From Lachnospiraceae bacterium (GTDB lineage: Bacteria; Bacillota; Clostridia; Lachnospirales; Lachnospiraceae): 64,000 nt of DNA. Shown piece by piece: positions 60,807-64,000 of this stretch. A program made the translations under genes and the position numbers. The stretch spans positions 4,532 through 68,531 of the forward strand of contig VSND01000010.1 in the NCBI GenBank assembly GCA_009774145.1, read 5' to 3'. Below the pieces are notes generated by a model. The model made no database searches. It was not told the origin of the DNA and saw nothing but the letters and a program-made list of their open reading frames with translations. How positions within the stretch are numbered: position 1 is the stretch's first letter; the number at the start of each line of letters is the position of its first letter.

Positions 60807-61227
60807 AATGATTCTGCCTCCAGTTTCTCCAGAAAATCTATCGGATTTAACATCATAATTTCTTTGCTTTGATACTTTAAAAGTCTGGCATCTGTTGAAA
60901 TAAAAAATTCACACCCCGCATACATTGCACATGCCATGCATCCTTATACTTTATCCCTGTACTCATGATCTCAGTCACTTTGGAGGACAATTCTTTATGG
61001 TGGCTGACATCCACATATGCCGATGTCTGTACTGTTATAAATTCTGCAATGGTATTTCTCCTCATTTCATATGGATTATCACTGTTTTCATAATCCAGAA
61101 CATATGATGTCACAAGTTCTATTTTCTTCTCTTTCACAAGCCTTTGTATATACAGCTTTGCCTGTGTTTCCAAAGAAATTCTCATTTGTGACTGGTCATC
61201 ATAAGGGCGGTTACAGCACCAGTATCT
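60803..61227 (-). pseudogene. PIN-domain toxin gene, frameshifted and 5' damaged
   Basis: Frame 1 gives PIN-like sequence from CNRPYDDQSQ through ETQAKLYIQRL, YVLDYENSDNP and STGIKYKDAWHV. It then goes out of frame at about 60945, where the other frame continues with ACAMYAGCEFFISTDARLL and reaches IDFLEKLEAESL. A 7-nt deletion between GCATG repeats explains the shift. At the 5' end the initiator codon and the first Asp motif (DNC) are lost, next to the kinase stop codon. The full gene would be about 140 aa. Confidence 0.8.
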
Positions 61228-62517
61228 TCAAAGCATCACCACCGCCTGGAATTTTTCTTCATCGCAGTAAACAGCAAAGTCCCCTCCGTACCGGTCCGCC
61301 ACTGCCTTCACATTGGAAAGGCCGATGCCACGGGATTCTGCACCGGAGCAGGGGACCATGCCGTCTACCATCATTACTTTTTCCACCACCGGGCTTCTCA
61401 CGGAAAAGAGCAGTCTTCCGCCTTCCTGCACCAGCTTGATGTGGATCACTGCTTTTTTCCCGGTCTGCACGACTCTTCGGCTCTCATGAATCGCATTGTC
61501 CAGCAGATTGGCCAGAAGGATCACTGTCTCTTCCTCGTCCAGCCGCAGGCCGCTCATATCACTGACCTTGAAGATCATGGACACGCCCTGCTCTCTGGCC
61601 GCATGGAATTTCTGATTCAGAACCGCGTTGACAATCGGATGGTTCGTATTGACCGCAGACATTTCCACGGATATGCTCTCCGTCAGCTTTTCTGCAAGCG
61701 AGACGGCAGCCTGTGTATTTCCCTCCTTCAGCAGCACCTGTATGGTTTTTATCTGATTTTTATAGTCATGCATCTTCTTTCCCTGCCGTTCGTAGACTGC
61801 CTGCATGTCCCGGTAATGCATCAGCTGGCTCTCTGTTTTCTGATTCGTCAGCATGCTGATGCGCAGCAGTTCTCCCTTTTTCAAAATATTCTGCATCAGC
61901 TCCAGCACCAGAAAGTTCATTGCAATCAGCCCGGCAGTCAGAAAAAGATAGACCATCTGCGTCTCCTTATCCCTGCGGTAGCAGAAGAACATAAGCAGCA
62001 TGGCCATCATGGAAAAGAACGGAATCGTTCCCAGCTTCAGCCATTCCCTGCCGGAGAGCTCCCCATAGCTGTTCCTTCCTTTCCATATTCTTCGGAATGC
62101 AAAGAGCAGGCAGGTCCAGATGATCTTTGCCGGCAGAGCCAGAAAGACCATCTTCGATGCATCCGCAATCGCCTTCGATATCCATATATTTTCGATCTGA
62201 AGAGAAAAGAAATCCATCAGAAGCAGCAGACAGTAATTCAACACTGAAAAGAAGACAGACTGCTTCCAGCCGGTCTGATAGAACGTCTCACAGAACATTA
62301 CGCTGACCAAAACCCCCAGCAGAACTTTGACCGCCATGGACCCCACAAGCAGATCCGCGCCCACAACAGCGGAAAAGGCAAGAAACAGGATGAAATATCT
62401 GCCGGTTTCCATCCGTCCTTCCCTTTTCTTTTTCATAAAAGTATCAAAAAAATATACGTTTCCCCATACTTCCATTGCAATGATGCAGCAGGAAAGCATC
62501 CATGTTTCCATGCTCAT
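61228..62517 (-). CDS. GHKL-type sensor histidine kinase (AgrC/NatK-like)
   Basis: 429 aa. Six or seven membrane helices (about 1-205) are followed by a dimerisation helix with H250 in KKMHDYKNQ and a GHKL ATPase domain (ILLANLLDNAIHE, GIGLSNVKAV). No extracellular sensor domain, as in peptide-sensing kinases. It overlaps the response regulator gene by 4 bp. No AgrB or AgrD-like gene is next to it. Confidence 0.92.
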   Translation of the reverse strand: MSMETWMLSCCIIAMEVWGNVYFFDTFMKKKREGRMETGRYFILFLAFSAVVGADLLVGSMAVKVLLGVLVSVMFCETFYQTGWKQSVFFSVLNYCLLLLMDFFSLQIENIWISKAIADASKMVFLALPAKIIWTCLLFAFRRIWKGRNSYGELSGREWLKLGTIPFFSMMAMLLMFFCYRRDKETQMVYLFLTAGLIAMNFLVLELMQNILKKGELLRISMLTNQKTESQLMHYRDMQAVYERQGKKMHDYKNQIKTIQVLLKEGNTQAAVSLAEKLTESISVEMSAVNTNHPIVNAVLNQKFHAAREQGVSMIFKVSDMSGLRLDEEETVILLANLLDNAIHESRRVVQTGKKAVIHIKLVQEGGRLLFSVRSPVVEKVMMVDGMVPCSGAESRGIGLSNVKAVADRYGGDFAVYCDEEKFQAVVML

Positions 62518-63209
62518 TCTGCCCCCTTATACAGCATGTACTGCCGCTTCACATCCGAATATCTGGATTTCGGAACCGAGATTTCCTTTCCGGTGGTCAG
62601 CGTCATGACATAGCTGCTGATCCGTCCGATGTATTTCATATTGATGAGAAAACTCTGGTGCGTCCGCACAAATCCCATCCCCTTCAGATTTTCCTCCAGC
62701 TCGTCCATCTTCCGGTAGATACTGAAAGACTGACTTCTGGTATAGAATACATTCTTGTGTCTGCTGGTCTCGATATAGATAATATCATCCGTCCGCAGCC
62801 GGACATTTCCTTCCACAAAGTCAAATTCCACCACCCGCTCTTCCCGGCTGATCTCCTGCAGAATATCATCCATGCATTCCGGCAGCGTCTGCTCCAGATC
62901 GTCTTTCAGCAGAAAGCGGCTCGCCTTCACCTTATACCCGTCCAGTGCATAGTTGATGTAAGCAGTCACAAGAACAATATGCACCTGCGGATATTCTGCC
63001 TTGATCTGCCCGGCAGTCTCCAGCCCGTCCATGCCTTCCATATTGATATCAAGAAAAATGATTCTGCACTCCCGCGCCGCTTCACTGTCCGCGCGCAGAG
63101 CTTCACCCGATTCATATTCCCTGATCTCAAAATCCTGCCCATATGCCTCCAGCAGCGCTCTCAGTGTATCCCTGTCTTCTTTCCTGTCGTCGCAGATCGC
63201 AATCTTCAT
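62514..63209 (-). CDS. LytTR-family response regulator
   Basis: 231 aa. Receiver domain (about 1-120) with DD at 7-8, phospho-acceptor D54 in IIFLDINMEGMDG and Thr/Lys motifs, then a LytTR DNA-binding domain (about 130-230, RTHQSFLINMKYIG). Partner of the kinase that follows. Such pairs control quorum sensing, autolysins or bacteriocins. Targets are unknown here. Confidence 0.94.
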   Translation of the reverse strand: MKIAICDDRKEDRDTLRALLEAYGQDFEIREYESGEALRADSEAARECRIIFLDINMEGMDGLETAGQIKAEYPQVHIVLVTAYINYALDGYKVKASRFLLKDDLEQTLPECMDDILQEISREERVVEFDFVEGNVRLRTDDIIYIETSRHKNVFYTRSQSFSIYRKMDELEENLKGMGFVRTHQSFLINMKYIGRISSYVMTLTTGKEISVPKSRYSDVKRQYMLYKGAE

Positions 63210-63243
63210 GCCGGTTCCTCAATTCTGTCCTTTTTCCTCATAT

Positions 63244-63273
63244 ATCATATCAGAAAACCGCATGTTTTACCAA
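63244..63273 (-). promoter_or_regulatory. Promoter of the two-component operon
   Basis: TTGGTA (63268-63273), an 18-bp spacer and TATGAT (63244-63249) on the minus strand, 34 bp before the response regulator start. Confidence 0.5.
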
Positions 63274-63284
63274 ATAAATTCCTG

Positions 63285-64000
63285 TTATCCTTCAAACTGT
63301 GCCCGCACGATCTGTATAATACGCTTCATATCCTCCTCTGTATTCTTGATATCGCTCGGCAGGCAGAGCCCCCGGCGAAAAATATCTTCACTCACACTTA
63401 AGCCCTTTTCCACCTGAACAAAATCACACGCTTTAAAAACCGGCTGCAGATGCATCGGTTTCCATATGGGCCTTGTCTCAATATCCGCACCGGCCAGAGC
63501 GTCCATGATCTGTTCCGGAGTCACGCGGCTGCCCGCACATACCGTCATACAGGACAGCCAGTTGTTGTCTGTTCCGTTTTTGTTCAAAGGATTCATCTCT
63601 ATTTCTGGTATATCAGCAAATGCTTCTTTATACCGGCGGTAGATCTTCTGCTTTTTTTCGATATGTTCCTGAATATGCAGCAGCTGTCCGCGCCCGATCC
63701 CCGCAATAATATTGGACATTCTGTAATTGTATCCGATCACGGAATGCTGGTAATGCCTTGCCGGATCCCGCGCCTGCCTGGATAAAAAGCGCGCCCGCTC
63801 CACGTCTTCTGTCTTTCGGGCAATCAGAGTCCCTCCGCCGGAAGTTGTGATGATCTTGTTTCCGTTATAAGAATAAATTCCGTAATCTCCGAAAGTTCCC
63901 GTCATTTTTCCCCGGTATGCGGTGCCCAGAGACTCTGCCGCATCCTCAATCAGAGGAACCTGATGCTCCTTACAGATGCTGCATATCTCATCCATATCCG
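63285..64000 (-). CDS. DegT/DnrJ/EryC1/StrS-type sugar aminotransferase (5' end beyond window)
   Basis: At least 238 codons; the N-terminal part lies past position 64000. The PLP lysine is in SYNGNKIITTSGGG, preceded by IEDAAESLGTAYRG, both family hallmarks, and YNYRMSNI follows. Such enzymes aminate keto-sugars (for example the UDP-bacillosamine precursor) for surface glycans. That matches the glycan theme of the window. The 3' end is complete. Confidence 0.92.
   Translation of the reverse strand, partial: DMDEICSICKEHQVPLIEDAAESLGTAYRGKMTGTFGDYGIYSYNGNKIITTSGGGTLIARKTEDVERARFLSRQARDPARHYQHSVIGYNYRMSNIIAGIGRGQLLHIQEHIEKKQKIYRRYKEAFADIPEIEMNPLNKNGTDNNWLSCMTVCAGSRVTPEQIMDALAGADIETRPIWKPMHLQPVFKACDFVQVEKGLSVSEDIFRRGLCLPSDIKNTEEDMKRIIQIVRAQFEG

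Overview
The window looks like a chromosomal segment of an anaerobic Firmicute, most likely a Lachnospiraceae (Clostridia) member. The grounds are the gene families (diaminopimelate epimerase, single-ORF LarC, the small siroheme sulfite reductase, a ClpC-RadA operon, DUF1836, DUF6142, YerC and GHKL/LytTR regulators), the strong AGGAGG-type ribosome sites, sigma-A promoters with 17-18 bp spacers, and a moderate G+C content. No insertion sequence, prophage or CRISPR array is visible. The species cannot be named from the sequence alone.

Layout. 1-9.2 kb: the tail of an unknown gene, glycogen branching enzyme, a promoter-to-terminator stretch that looks like a structured small RNA, a glycerol-3-phosphate cytidylyltransferase, dapF, a cysteine-rich small protein and membrane/GT2 glycosyltransferases. 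9.4-15.4 kb: DUF1836 regulator, YerC, PHP and HAD phosphatases, purA and a class A penicillin-binding protein. 15.6-20.4 kb: a sulfur/thiol redox pair (sulfite reductase, CoA-disulfide reductase-rhodanese) divergent from a LysR regulator with clear operator dyads, an amino-acid-binding lipoprotein and tRNA-Trp. 20.4-24.7 kb: gntR-clpC-radA. 24.9-37 kb: a cohesin-like surface protein, purE-M-N-D, a VanZ/DUF6142/M29 aminopeptidase operon and pyrF-K-D-E, which is interrupted by a ~103-bp tandem repeat array. 37-50.8 kb: a surface-polysaccharide region with a CDP-glycerol glycerophosphotransferase, three acyltransferase-3 proteins, GT2 and GT-C enzymes, DUF2304, a GT4-GT2 fusion and a fucosyltransferase-like protein. 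50.8-64 kb: larC with a histidine-rich repeat, a coiled-coil protein next to a giant DUF4132-type protein, a NimA-like flavin protein, a metallo-beta-lactamase-fold hydrolase, a decayed PIN toxin locus, a GHKL/LytTR two-component system and the 3' part of a DegT-type aminotransferase.

How it works together. The polysaccharide genes form one coherent programme: nucleotide- and lipid-linked sugar synthesis (GT2 proteins with membrane tails), transfer on the outer face (GT-C proteins), O-acylation (acyltransferase 3) and a glycerol-phosphate branch (TagD plus the TagF-like enzyme). The pur and pyr operons supply nucleotides. Most genes lie on the minus strand and overlap by 1-26 bp, which indicates translational coupling. 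The least explained material is the structured RNA at 2252-2400, the palindromic repeats at 13.3 and 49.7 kb, the pyrF-pyrK repeat array and the DUF4132 pair.
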